Shown: positions 1 through 8,736 of the stretch, one piece after another | How positions within the stretch are numbered: the stretch's first letter is position 1 | How the letters are laid out: the number at the start of each line of letters is the position of its first letter | Assembly (NCBI GenBank): GCA_028753945.1 | Contig: JAPNXP010000016.1 | Coordinates: forward strand, 1,706,001-1,770,000 | Source: Hexactinellida sp. DTS-2022 | Lineage: Eukaryota > Porifera > Hexactinellida | Direction of reading: 5' to 3' | DNA length: 64,000 nt | Program-made: the position numbers and the translations under genes | The notes under the pieces: generated by a model | Seen by the model: only the letters and a program-made list of their open reading frames with translations | Told to the model about the DNA's origin: nothing | Databases searched by the model: none

Positions 1-795
1 ATATCAAGTTTGGAAGGAGTAGGAAGTTTACAAAGGAATGTTATTAATTCTTTCCTGAATAAAAATATATTTGAGTTGCTGAGAACACATGGGATACGAT
101 CTGTCTCTCTCTCAGCTCCAGAGGTAATGTCCGAATCATTACAAACGCTTATACCTAGTGTTATAAGCGAAGCTGAGTCTTCGGGAGTACAACTGACTGG
201 AATAGTACCACTTGGGAGTGTAGTGCAAGGAACCAAAGAGCAAGCACAACCTTTGAAATTGATTAATACCAAACAAGGCATAAAAGTGGGGATCCTAGCT
301 TACTGCACTCTACAGAAATGTGAAAGTAATGCTAACCAACAAACTCATCAGCCAGCTTTATTCTCCAAGATAGTCCCTTATGATATCCAGATGCTCCGGG
401 CTAAAGGGGCTCGATTGGTAGTAGTGAGTGTAAACTGGGGGGAACCAGAGGATAGCTCTGCTAGTCAGTACAGCGAGGTGGTGAGTCGACTACTTGCCAT
501 GTCAGGAGCTGACATTGTGGTGGGACAACATGAGGGAGGAAAATTGGGTCATGCAATGTATGGGAAAACACTTGTTATATTTTCTGGTGGCACAATGTTT
601 GGGCGAAAATCGAAAGGAAGAGAATTCCTGTTTTATAGGATTCGCTTTGGCAGAATGGGAGATATGAGGGCAGAGTACAAGAGCATAGATAGAAGAGTGC
701 ACAATACAAAGAGCGAGTGGATAGAAGTGTGTAGTGGTGAAGACATTTTCTGTATTGACTGTGTGGATCTTAATATTAACCTTACAACTCTGTAG
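1..795 (+). CDS. CapA/PGA_cap-family metallophosphatase-like protein, 3' part
   Basis: The frame is open from the first base of the window, with no ATG at its apparent start, so this is the 3' end or last exon of a gene that begins upstream. It encodes about 264 residues. The pattern VGILAYC, then LVVVSVNWGE, then GADIVVGQHEGG, then LVIFSGG is the order of conserved blocks in the PGA_cap (CapA) domain, a calcineurin-like metallophosphoesterase fold. In bacteria this domain acts in poly-gamma-glutamate capsule synthesis; its role in animals is not established. The first half of the domain, with the usual N-terminal metal ligands, would lie upstream. The family's second conserved His (normally GHHPH) reads GQHEG here, so activity is uncertain. 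It stops at TAG and is followed by repeats. Family assignment is by motif recognition only. Confidence 0.6.
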   Translation: MSSLEGVGSLQRNVINSFLNKNIFELLRTHGIRSVSLSAPEVMSESLQTLIPSVISEAESSGVQLTGIVPLGSVVQGTKEQAQPLKLINTKQGIKVGILAYCTLQKCESNANQQTHQPALFSKIVPYDIQMLRAKGARLVVVSVNWGEPEDSSASQYSEVVSRLLAMSGADIVVGQHEGGKLGHAMYGKTLVIFSGGTMFGRKSKGREFLFYRIRFGRMGDMRAEYKSIDRRVHNTKSEWIEVCSGEDIFCIDCVDLNINLTTL

Positions 796-829
796 CGGAA
801 TATAAAGTCCAAATTGTTAAATTTTTACT

Positions 830-1240
830 GTGCCGACTATATAGTGGCCCAGTTCTAATCTTACTGCCTTGGTCAGTTATCCTTCCGTAGCTCATCCACA
901 GAACAGAGTTTAATTAACTAAGAGCCCAAATTTCAGGATAGGTGTCTCATGGGTTACAGATGTGCACCTGGGGTCACGGTTTTTGATTTAATTTTTTTGG
1001 TCACATTTTTGCACCTGTTTAATGTTAGAAAAGAAACAATAAATAGTGCGCGAATATTCAATCTATATGCATTCGATAAAGAATTTAATTCTACACCCTT
1101 TCACTGTGCACAAATTTTCAAATTGGGCTTCGTTTGTGCCACAATTGACTTGCAAATTTCCTTTGTTTACTAACACTGTGCGAAATTGAAATTTGGTATC
1201 CAAATTTATTTAATTTACTCTTTATGACAAATAATTAAAA
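830..1240. repeat. Dispersed repeat, copy 1 (inverted copy at 52,155-52,515)
   Basis: This stretch has no gene. Its sequence recurs in reverse complement at 52,155-52,515: both copies contain ATAGTGGCCCAGTTCTAAT, GATGTGCACCTG or its near match, and a run ending in a sequence like AATAGTGC. The two copies differ by many substitutions and small indels, so the family is not recent. No terminal repeats or protein were recognised. Confidence 0.75.
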
Positions 1241-1319
1241 CTTGACAAATTTAAGTAGACATTAAAATTGGTGTTAAATTATTAATAATATTAATACCTA
1301 TTATACTAATTTGATAAAT

Positions 1320-1485
1320 AGCATTGATCTCAGAGATAATACAAGATGTAAACAAATTTCCAATTTATCAATTCATCCTTATGACACGTAACACCTCTAT
1401 AAATGGGTCTTGACACCTTGAGGTGATGATGACATCGTTAAAAAATGTGTTTTACACTTTTGTGAATTATATAATTCGAATGGGT
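1320..1485. repeat. Dispersed repeat, copy 1 (inverted copy at about 35,475-35,640)
   Basis: The block around ACACCTCTATAAATGGGTCT, followed by CACCTTGAGGTGATGATGAC, recurs inverted immediately right of the transposon that ends at 35,472. The two copies share the order of words but have diverged. No coding potential seen. The rest of 1,486-2,150 shows only a decayed MITE end (next entry) and AT-rich sequence. Confidence 0.65.
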
Positions 1486-1570
1486 TGGTTGGTGTTGGGA
1501 TAATTATCACCCAACACGCACTTAAAAAATGCTGAGTCATCACCTATTAAATTCTACTGTAGCTTGAATA

Positions 1571-1700
1571 CAGTGGACTCCGCTTAATAGAGCCACCGCT
1601 TAATAGTTTCACTGCTTAATCGGGTCAAAATTTCACAGGAATTATAGGACGGAATTACATTTTGGCTTAAATAATATACAAGAGGTATTGACTACCCAAA
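1571..1700. mobile_element. MITE fragment, CAGTGGACTCCGCTTAAT family
   Basis: The end CAGTGGACTCCGCTTAATAG is preceded by TA and matches the left end of the element at 50,735. Motifs such as CGCTTAAT and ATCGGGTCAAAATTT are shared with that copy. A matching right end was not found, so this is a fragment or strongly decayed. Confidence 0.5.
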
Positions 1701-2152
1701 CCATTTCCTTTAAGCTATATTTGTTTGCGAATTATTTCTATATACTAAACTCAAAATAGCTGTAATATATTTCCTTGCACTACTTGAACTCGTAATTTGA
1801 GATTTTCTTAAAATAAAATTTGCATCACTCACAATGTAATTAAATCTTCTAGATTATATTATACAACCTTATTATTGCTGTCCTTGAGAGGAGCCACGCC
1901 ATATTAATCCAGAAAACGCCTCTGTAGTAACTATTAATCGCGATCAAGTGAAAACTTACGAATATCATATAACTGAAACTTTTATAGGTGAGTACAAATC
2001 TATATTAATACGTACATCACGTATAATTCAGTCAGTGCTTTACGTAGTTTTAACTTGTTTATCAATAATACCCGTTGGAAGCTGGCTTCTGGGTTCATTT
2101 TTAATTTTCATTAATTTGTTTACCTATTTTTGTAAACAATAACAATAATAAA

Positions 2153-2380
2153 TACCGTATTGCTTCGAATAAGCGCCCGGGAGTTTATTGTTTTCGTGGG
2201 CCAAATTTATCCTGAATAATTTTAGGTGGGTTCTAGTGGTTCTCGGATTCAGTAGAGGTATCATACAGTAGTTGCCAAAATCAAAGTAATTACATTGATT
2301 GTTATCCACTAACGTGTTTTAATTTTATCATACCAATCCCATTTTTATTGACCCGGCGCTTATTTGCAGCAATACGGTAT
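2153..2380. mobile_element. MITE with TACCGTATT termini (family copy at 38,931-39,194)
   Basis: The element begins ATACCGTATTGCTTCGAATA and ends GCAATACGGTAT. Its ends form an inverted repeat that includes GAATAAGCGCC / GGCGCTTATT. A second copy with the same ends and the internal words CGTGGGCCAAATTTATCCTG and TTGATTTTGGC (orientation reversed) lies at 38,931-39,194. It is non-coding. Confidence 0.7.
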
Positions 2381-2552
2381 TCATGATAGAAATTTATCAA
2401 TGCGAAATTCGTGTTCAGCATGCAGTTTACCTATTAACATAATATTTGATAAGTATCATCAGGCGCGTCACTTCCCTTCGAAAAGTGGTACGGCGGAGAA
2501 TTTTACAGTATTTGTATGTGGTCCGACGACGCAGCACCAGTTATTCATATAT

Positions 2553-3543
2553 GGTGAGTCATGGCCCACTTAATATACGGCTAGATATGTCACCGAGAAG
2601 GCCAATTTCTAATTTTAATTCTAGGATAAACTATGCCTCCTATTGTTGTTATTTGGGTTGTATATGGGGTAATCAACCATTGCGAGTCCATTAGAACCAC
2701 TTTTGAGAATCTCAGATTTGTGGTTAAGCTGTTTAGGCGCAATTTAATGATGACGGTAACAACTTATGGTAAAATGAAAAAAAAATTGATATCAGAAATT
2801 TCAGTTTCTTCCTACTTTCTAATAATTTTATAATAGGAATACTAATATAGGGAAATATTTCATACCCCAAAGGCTACTAAATCACAAAATGGCGACATTC
2901 TAAAAAAATTAAAAATTATAAAGCAACCACATGCTAAAATACAAGTGGGATCCGAATTAAAACTTACTATTTTCGTACATAAAACGTATATAATTGCTGG
3001 TTATATTTATATATTCATTCTCATTATATATTCGGAAATGTATTATAAATAATATTAGCAAATTATCTTCATTTTCTCGCAGTTCTTTAGACTCGAATTT
3101 TATATTTTGTATATTTGTGGTGTCATCATTAAATGGCGCCTAAATAGCTTAACCACAAATCTGAGATTCTCAAAAGTGGACCCTTGTGACTGGCAATGGT
3201 TGATTACTCCATATACAACCCAAATAACAACGATAGGAGGCATAGTTTATCCTAGAATGAAAATTAGAAACTGGCCTTCTCAAGCTTTCATCCAGACAAA
3301 AATTTCTGAGCGCCTAGATTTAGTTTGAGCTCGTTCATTTTTCATTTTGTACGCCTAGTTTGCACATTTTGTATTAAGTCTATGGGAGCATCTCTCGATA
3401 TTGTACGCCTTGACACGATTTTTGTACGCCTAGATTAAAATCCATCCAAATTACGCTCCTTTAGGAGCGCTCAATACGCCTGGATAACACCCTGGGCCTT
3501 CTCGGTGACATATCTAGCCGTATATTAAGTAGGCCATGGGTGA
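2553..3543. mobile_element. Foldback element with long inverted arms
   Basis: The left arm (2,553-2,755) carries, in order, GCCCACTTAATATACGGCTA, ACCGAGAAGGCC, GGATAAACTATGCCTCC and TGAGAATCTCAGATTTGTGG. The right arm carries the same words inverted (3,124-3,281 and 3,495-3,543). The loop (2,760-3,120) is AT-rich without a protein. The right arm is split by a 213-bp insertion (separate entry). Short open frames here are chance. Confidence 0.75.
3282..3494. mobile_element. 213-bp MITE nested in the foldback arm, 9-bp target duplication
   Basis: The insertion is flanked on both sides by GGCCTTCTC (3,273-3,281 and 3,495-3,503), a 9-bp duplication as made by Mutator-like transposases. The ends are weakly inverted (TTCATCCAG near the left, CTGGATAA near the right). 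The interior repeats the motif TACGCCTAG or TACGCCTTG about four times. Confidence 0.7.
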
Positions 3544-3951
3544 GTGTGATCCGGCGATTATTAAATCATTAAATCAATAAATTATCATTGAATTGTTAAT
3601 TTCGAACAGATGGAGGTGATACAGCGACGCCGTACCGGGTATGCCGCCCCTATCACTTTCGTAAAATCGTTTGCTTTACCATTTTCTATTTATTTCGATT
3701 TATTTGTTGTTCTTATCCACTTCTGGCAAAAACGTAAGTTGATAAAAAAACTACTTGTCTATCATCCAGGATTTATACTAATTCGTCCTACCAGAAAATA
3801 ACTCCACTTATTGCATAATCCCAAGTAACGAACCCGCTTAATCATAGGGCGCGTGTAACTACAATTTTTTTGCTTTTTTGTTCCCCTTTGGTGCAGCAAC
3901 TGCTATTAAAAATACATTCAATTCCTTCAGGATAAAAAAGCAGCATATCCG

Positions 3952-4084
3952 ATGGCTACAAATAATCCCGAAACAGATTCAGATTTCCAGAATAAGTTGT
4001 CCTCCGAAGAAAACACATTTTTTAAAGATGTACAGCTACTGACAGGCTATGGTCGTTCAGCCTTCATGGTCGGTATTACTGGAG
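3952..4084 (+). CDS. Possible first exon, unrecognised protein
   Basis: An ATG at 3,952 opens a 44-codon stretch rich in acidic residues, then ENTFFKDVQLLTGYGRSAF and a Gly-rich end (GITGG), directly before a donor-like GGTAAAT. The composition looks more protein-like than neighbouring frames. No continuing exon was found: the next bases (4,085-4,195) are repeats of GGATGTTTCGTC-like words. I do not recognise a family; it may be a chance frame. Confidence 0.2.
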
Positions 4085-4426
4085 GTAAATGGATGTTTCG
4101 TCGCCGGATGTTTCGTCCCAGATTTTTCATCGCCTGGATTTCTAGTCGCTGGATTCTTCGTCGTTTCTCAACTTTTTTCAGTCGGTTCTTCCCTTAGCGA
4201 ATCGCGGCCAGTTCCCATCTCCCCCTTTCCGATTGTATTATATTGTCCCTGCCCGTTTTATCGCCCCCTAGGGGCCAATATCGCCCACGTTGAGAAACAC
4301 TGTCTTAGATGGAAACTATTGGTTACACACAGTTTTTGATACCTTCAGTATTTCTAATGTCTAGTTTAGTTTATGTCACATATCATATGGTTTCTAATTA
4401 GTATTTTATGTTACATATTGTTATTA

Positions 4427-4756
4427 CAGTACACCCTCGCTAATCCGAACAGAGGTGTTCCGATTCAAAAATATTCTGTTCCGATTAGTGAATTCGTTCG
4501 GATTAGTGAAGTAATGCATTTTCTATGGGCATCTATGAATGAGAATCTCGATAATCCGAACCAAACTTGTACAAACCTTGTTGATCCGCACTAAACATCT
4601 AGTGTACTCCTTAAAATACTTTCCTGAGACTTATTTTTATACTTCCATTGCAATTCACGATTTCTTCCCACATTTATTAGAAGAATATTTTGGTTTCTAC
4701 TGTTCGGATTAGCGAGGGTTCGGATTAGCGGGGTTCGGATTAGCGAGGGTGTACTG
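4427..4756. mobile_element. MITE, CAGTACACCCTCGCTAATCC family, 330 bp
   Basis: The ends are CAGTACACCCTCGCTAATCC and its inverse GATTAGCGAGGGTGTACTG, flanked by TA on both sides as for Tc1/mariner/pogo-type elements. The terminal motif is repeated inside the right end (GGTTCGGATTAGCG twice). A second copy lies at 62,941-63,237. The interior is AT-rich and non-coding. Confidence 0.85.
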
Positions 4757-4959
4757 TAATTGGTTTTATATTCACAATAACATGTGGTATTTAATAATAC
4801 GGGATCATAGTGATAATCTCATAAGTGTAAAGAGCATATATGTATTCGATATCTCATTAATTATTCGAAATATGACAACTCCTTTATTTGCAGAATCTAT
4901 CCATATCGTGAACCCTGAAAATTCACTTAATATGACATAATTCGCGCCCTCTAAGAGAA

Positions 4960-5083
4960 AAATCCAAAATTGCAGCCTGTGCCGAAAGTATTTCCTTTTG
5001 GAGGCACTACATTTGTTTGTTGGGTAACTAGTATTGCCTCCAAAGGGAAATACTTTCGGCACAGGCTGCAATTTTGGACTTTT
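4960..5083. repeat. Inverted repeat, about 47-bp arms with 27-bp spacer
   Basis: The left arm (ATCCAAAATTGCAGCCTGTG onward, to GGAGGCA at 5,006) is inverted at 5,034-5,083 (TGCCTCC to ACTTTT). Arms are nearly identical. No target duplication was identified and no protein is encoded. The sequence from here to 5,400 is otherwise AT-rich and featureless. Confidence 0.8.
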
Positions 5084-5422
5084 ATTTACCATGATGATTG
5101 ATTAATATTTATAAATCCTGGTTGTGTTATACTCAGTCCTTGAAATCTGGACCAATTACAATGGCATTATGAAATAATTTTCAACAAAGATTCTTAGATT
5201 GACTTGTTAATCACAAAAACTGGAAATTATTAAATTATCTGATTACCCAGATAATTAACATTGTTTTTACTATTTAATAAATTAAATCCAATTTAATTAA
5301 TACACTATTCTAATGACAATTTTATTATAAAAATGAATATACACTGGTTTGGAGAAATATTAACGCTAAATTTGTATACAGCACTGCAAATTGCTTTTTG
5401 AATTCAATTCTAAATTTGTTAT

Positions 5423-5560
5423 GCGAGCCCTTCGGTCTCGGTCGCTTCGCGACGGATCTCTCTCACAAAAGTCGCTTCGCGACTTTTGTTCGTTCGTGTT
5501 ATTCACTACGCGATACAATTAACGGCCGCTTCGCGGCCTTTCCCTTCCCAAAAAGCTATA
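5423..5560. repeat. TTCG-hairpin cluster, copy 1
   Basis: Three GC-rich hairpins stand out in AT-rich DNA: GGTCGCTTCGCGAC, AAGTCGCTTCGCGACTTTTG and GGCCGCTTCGCGGCC, all closing on a TTC or TTCG loop. The block begins GAGCCCTTCGGTCTCGGTCG. A second copy is at 54,128-54,225 and a partial inverted one at 54,460-54,495. Confidence 0.8.
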
Positions 5561-5892
5561 TAGTATTAAAAAAATTTACTATTCAGTTTCACCTGTGGCT
5601 AGTGAATTACACACTATTACTTAATAACGCGTGCCTAAAATTCATTTTGGGTTGTGATTCCTGTAATTTGTTTGGGGAATTATGTTGAGTAAGTTATTCT
5701 CATTGCTCAATAGTTATTAATTATTAGTTAATTAATAGCTCAATAATTCTTAAGGATAGCTCGTTCAGCAATATATATTAAAAGGTTCAGCTTGTTAGTT
5801 CAAATAAATTGAGACCTGTGGTTGGTAAATTATTCGCAATTAATTATTTCAGTAAGTTGTATTGCAAAGTAATTTACTAACTCTGGGTGTAA

Positions 5893-5974
5893 TCTCTCCA
5901 TAATAATGGTTTAAAGATGAGAATAAGACCGCTTCGCGGTCTTATTCTCACCATTAAACCATTATTATGGAGAG
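5893..5974. repeat. Hairpin with arms of about 38 bp and CTTCG loop
   Basis: CTCTCCATAATAATGGTTTA on the left pairs with TAAACCATTATTATGGAGAG on the right, around the central AAGACCGCTTCGCGGTCTT. It shares its TTCG core with the hairpin cluster 400 bp upstream. The remaining 5,975-6,600 sequence is AT-rich; I see nothing else in it. Confidence 0.85.
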
Positions 5975-6608
5975 GTAAATCCAGGGTTGCAAAATATTTG
6001 ATTTATAAATAGTAATAAAGTTCTACATCTCAATAAACAATTCTTTTTGCAGGAGCTGGGTTAGTGAATTATTTAATTTAATTGATAGTAATAATTAACA
6101 TAATAAATCTCATCGTTATAGGCAGAACCAAAAATCCTAGATTACTTAACTTAATTAATTTCTAGTAGAAATCCTAGGTTAGAAATTACGTAATCCCATT
6201 AATAGTCATTATAGGAAGCCAATATAGGTGTAATAAATAAACAATGCATTAGAGAAATTAACTACTCTAAGCGCATTCTTGTTAACCAAACAAATCAGAT
6301 CACCCACATAGTGTTAAAAATAATAGGACACATTTTAACTAATAACTTTCGCAATGTAAGTTCGTAAAAATTGATAATTTTCACAAAGGTGTTCCATTAT
6401 GTGTTGTCGATTTTCATATAAAATTTATACTAACGGAGTCAAATTTGCAAAAGTTATTAAGAAAAAGGTTACCGTGTGATGTCATGCTCACAATATTTCG
6501 CTTAGAAAACCAACAGACCCATGTCGCTATGACAAACTACTCCTATATACCAAATTTCAGCTTTCTAGGTAGTATGGTCTTTTCAATTAATTACGGACAA
6601 ACATCCCC

Positions 6609-6627
6609 ACACACACACACACACACA
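6609..6627. repeat. CA dinucleotide microsatellite
   Basis: About nine to ten uninterrupted CA units in otherwise AT-rich intergenic DNA downstream of UMPS. Confidence 0.9.
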
Positions 6628-6795
6628 ACAATTCCGCTTTTAATATATAGATAGATAAGTAATTAATTATAATAATATTAATTTGGAGCATACAAACTCG
6701 ATTAGTCGAATACATAATAAATGATTTGAGAAATGACATCATTTATGAAACATTATTCATCTGCTATAAGTAATATATAACAGAGAGTAGATCGG

Positions 6796-8214
6796 TTATG
6801 AGAGAGAATCGGACCGAGAGAGCGCCTGGTACCCCACACGGCTGTAGAGCTTGGCTGTTTCTATCCTATCGTCAGCTTGCAGTATGCCGCGGCCTACAAT
6901 CAACAAGTCTGTGCCTCTCTCTACCACTGCCTTACTGGGATCTGTATAGGTCTGTGATAGGCCGTCTCCCTGCACTTCTCCGATCCTAACGCCCGGAGTG
7001 AGACACAACAGAGAGTCTGGCTTGTCGCAGCCGTTCTGACAAATGAGTCCTGCAACACAGTCGCTATACTCCCTGGCCATCTCTACTGTGGCTCTGGTGT
7101 ATTCACCGGATATTAGGTTCCCCTCACTGCTCATCTCAGCAACCAACAAGCAGCCTCTCGTATCCAGAGACCCGGTTGAAGTTAGAACATTCCTAATGGC
7201 TCTAATGGACCCTGGGCCAGCTATCGTGTGGACAGTAACCAAATCCGCCCAGCCCAGCCTCTCATACTGCTGAGACACAGTATAGCCTATGTCCGCTAGT
7301 TTCCTGTCTTCCAACAATAGAAAGCTGTGCTTAGCAGAGGCGGCCTGCAGCTGCTGTATAAAGGCGGGAGAGGAGTGCATGTCTGCGAGAGAGTCCGTGT
7401 GCAGCTTCAGCATGCAGATGTAGGCGCCCAGCTGATCGCAGAGCTGCAGCACCTCTGCGCAGACAGACACGTCTGCAGAGAGAACCAGGTTACTCCGCTT
7501 CTCCCTGACTATAGCGGCCAACTTCCTGGCGACGGGGTGTGTCAGCTCTCCCGCCCGCTGCAGGAGGCTCTTCTTAACGCGAGTCGCGAGGGGAAGAGAC
7601 GGCGTAGCGGACTGCAAGAACTGCCTGACGCTAGCAATCTCAGCGGCAGACTCCTGTCTAGATTCCTGGATACAGTCCAGGATGAGATCAATGCTGAGCA
7701 GCGAGTGCACAGCAATGCCGTGCTTAGCCAGATTAGCAACAGCCCCCTGCTGTCGGTCTAGCAGCACCACTGTGTCCGAGACAACCAGCCCCGACTCTCG
7801 GAGCGCACTCACCGTCTCCAGCACGCTGCCGCCGCTGGTCACTATGTCCTCCAGCACCACACAGCGGTCTCCCTTCTCGAACACGCCCTCTATCCGCTTG
7901 CTCGTGCCGTGCGACTTAACATGCTGACGACACATAATCATGGAGTACAATTTAGAAGTAGAAATGACGGAGCAAATAGGCAGCGCGGCTAATGGCACCC
8001 CGCATATCCTATCGAACTTCCCAGCCAGCTCCCTGTCTATGAGAGCACTCAGCAAGCCGCAGGCCTCTCTCATTATAAGCGGATAGGACACGAGCAGACG
8101 GAAGTCAATGTACACAGGACTGCTGATGCCGCTCTTTAAGGTGAATGTACCGAACTTGATTACTCCGATGTCGTATATGTTGGAAATGAAGGAAATTAAA
8201 TCTGCACTCGCCAT
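6796..8214 (-). CDS. UMPS: Uridine 5'-monophosphate synthase (orotate phosphoribosyltransferase-OMP decarboxylase fusion)
   Basis: This single-exon gene encodes 472 residues, close to the usual animal length of about 480. Residues 1-200 form the orotate phosphoribosyltransferase: LKSGISSPVYIDFR near the start and the PRPP-binding loop CVVLEDIVTSGGSVLET. Residues 220-465 form OMP decarboxylase: ADVS, ICMLKLHTD, and the catalytic DRKLADIG carrying the Lys and Asp of the family's DxKxxD motif, ending with the phosphate loop IVGRGI. The two domains catalyse the last two steps of de novo UMP synthesis in the cytosol. The transferase loop usually reading Arg-Lys-x-x-Lys here reads CRQHVKSHG, so the first Lys is Gln; its effect is unknown. 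Base composition is richer in GC than the flanks. The ATG at 8,214 is the first in frame. Confidence 0.95.
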   Translation of the reverse strand: MASADLISFISNIYDIGVIKFGTFTLKSGISSPVYIDFRLLVSYPLIMREACGLLSALIDRELAGKFDRICGVPLAALPICSVISTSKLYSMIMCRQHVKSHGTSKRIEGVFEKGDRCVVLEDIVTSGGSVLETVSALRESGLVVSDTVVLLDRQQGAVANLAKHGIAVHSLLSIDLILDCIQESRQESAAEIASVRQFLQSATPSLPLATRVKKSLLQRAGELTHPVARKLAAIVREKRSNLVLSADVSVCAEVLQLCDQLGAYICMLKLHTDSLADMHSSPAFIQQLQAASAKHSFLLLEDRKLADIGYTVSQQYERLGWADLVTVHTIAGPGSIRAIRNVLTSTGSLDTRGCLLVAEMSSEGNLISGEYTRATVEMAREYSDCVAGLICQNGCDKPDSLLCLTPGVRIGEVQGDGLSQTYTDPSKAVVERGTDLLIVGRGILQADDRIETAKLYSRVGYQALSRSDSLS

Positions 8215-8537
8215 AGGTAGCTACAAGATAATTATAATTATAGCAAATAGCACTGCACCGTAATGGCATACAAGTTTCTTCAAATGTGATTTATTCAAAT
8301 GCATGTTTCCCGATATTGGTAAACCAGGACTGTATCCTATACCACCTAAAAAAGTTTGTATTTGACTAGTTTCAAACAAGCAAATAAATGGAGTGGTACT
8401 CTGAGGAGTAGTAGTTTGATTAATTAGATGGCAAATGTATAGAATGTTATTGGCAAATTTGTTTACACTCTTGCTTCGGGTACGTATTAATCAGTTCTTA
8501 TTTAGTTCTTTAACAGAATTATCGAGGTAGAAAATAC

Positions 8538-8600
8538 AGTAGAACCTCGTTAGTACGAGGTTAAAGTGTCCAGAGAAAAGCGATTCCAACTCCACGACTC
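8538..8600. mobile_element. MITE end, CAGTAGAACCTCGTTAGTAC family
   Basis: CAGTAGAACCTCGTTAGTAC preceded by TA matches the ends of copies at 31,166 and 31,695. Only one end is recognisable in the 520-bp UMPS-ALG9 intergenic region, which otherwise shows no feature. Confidence 0.6.
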
Positions 8601-8736
8601 CATCTTCTTTATATCACAATGTGTGAGTTACACACTGACTCAACATCAAAAGGTAACAACAATATCAACCAGCAAATAACTGAATAATCAATTAAAACAA
8701 ATTTATACGTAGCTGAAATAAGTAAATCATAACAAT

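Noticed and set aside
5398-5688. 96-residue frame across the TTCG hairpins
   Set aside because: Made by the GC-rich hairpin repeats; no start context or domain.
7327-7761. Frame opposite UMPS (144 residues)
   Set aside because: Antisense to conserved orotate phosphoribosyltransferase and decarboxylase coding sequence; no domain.
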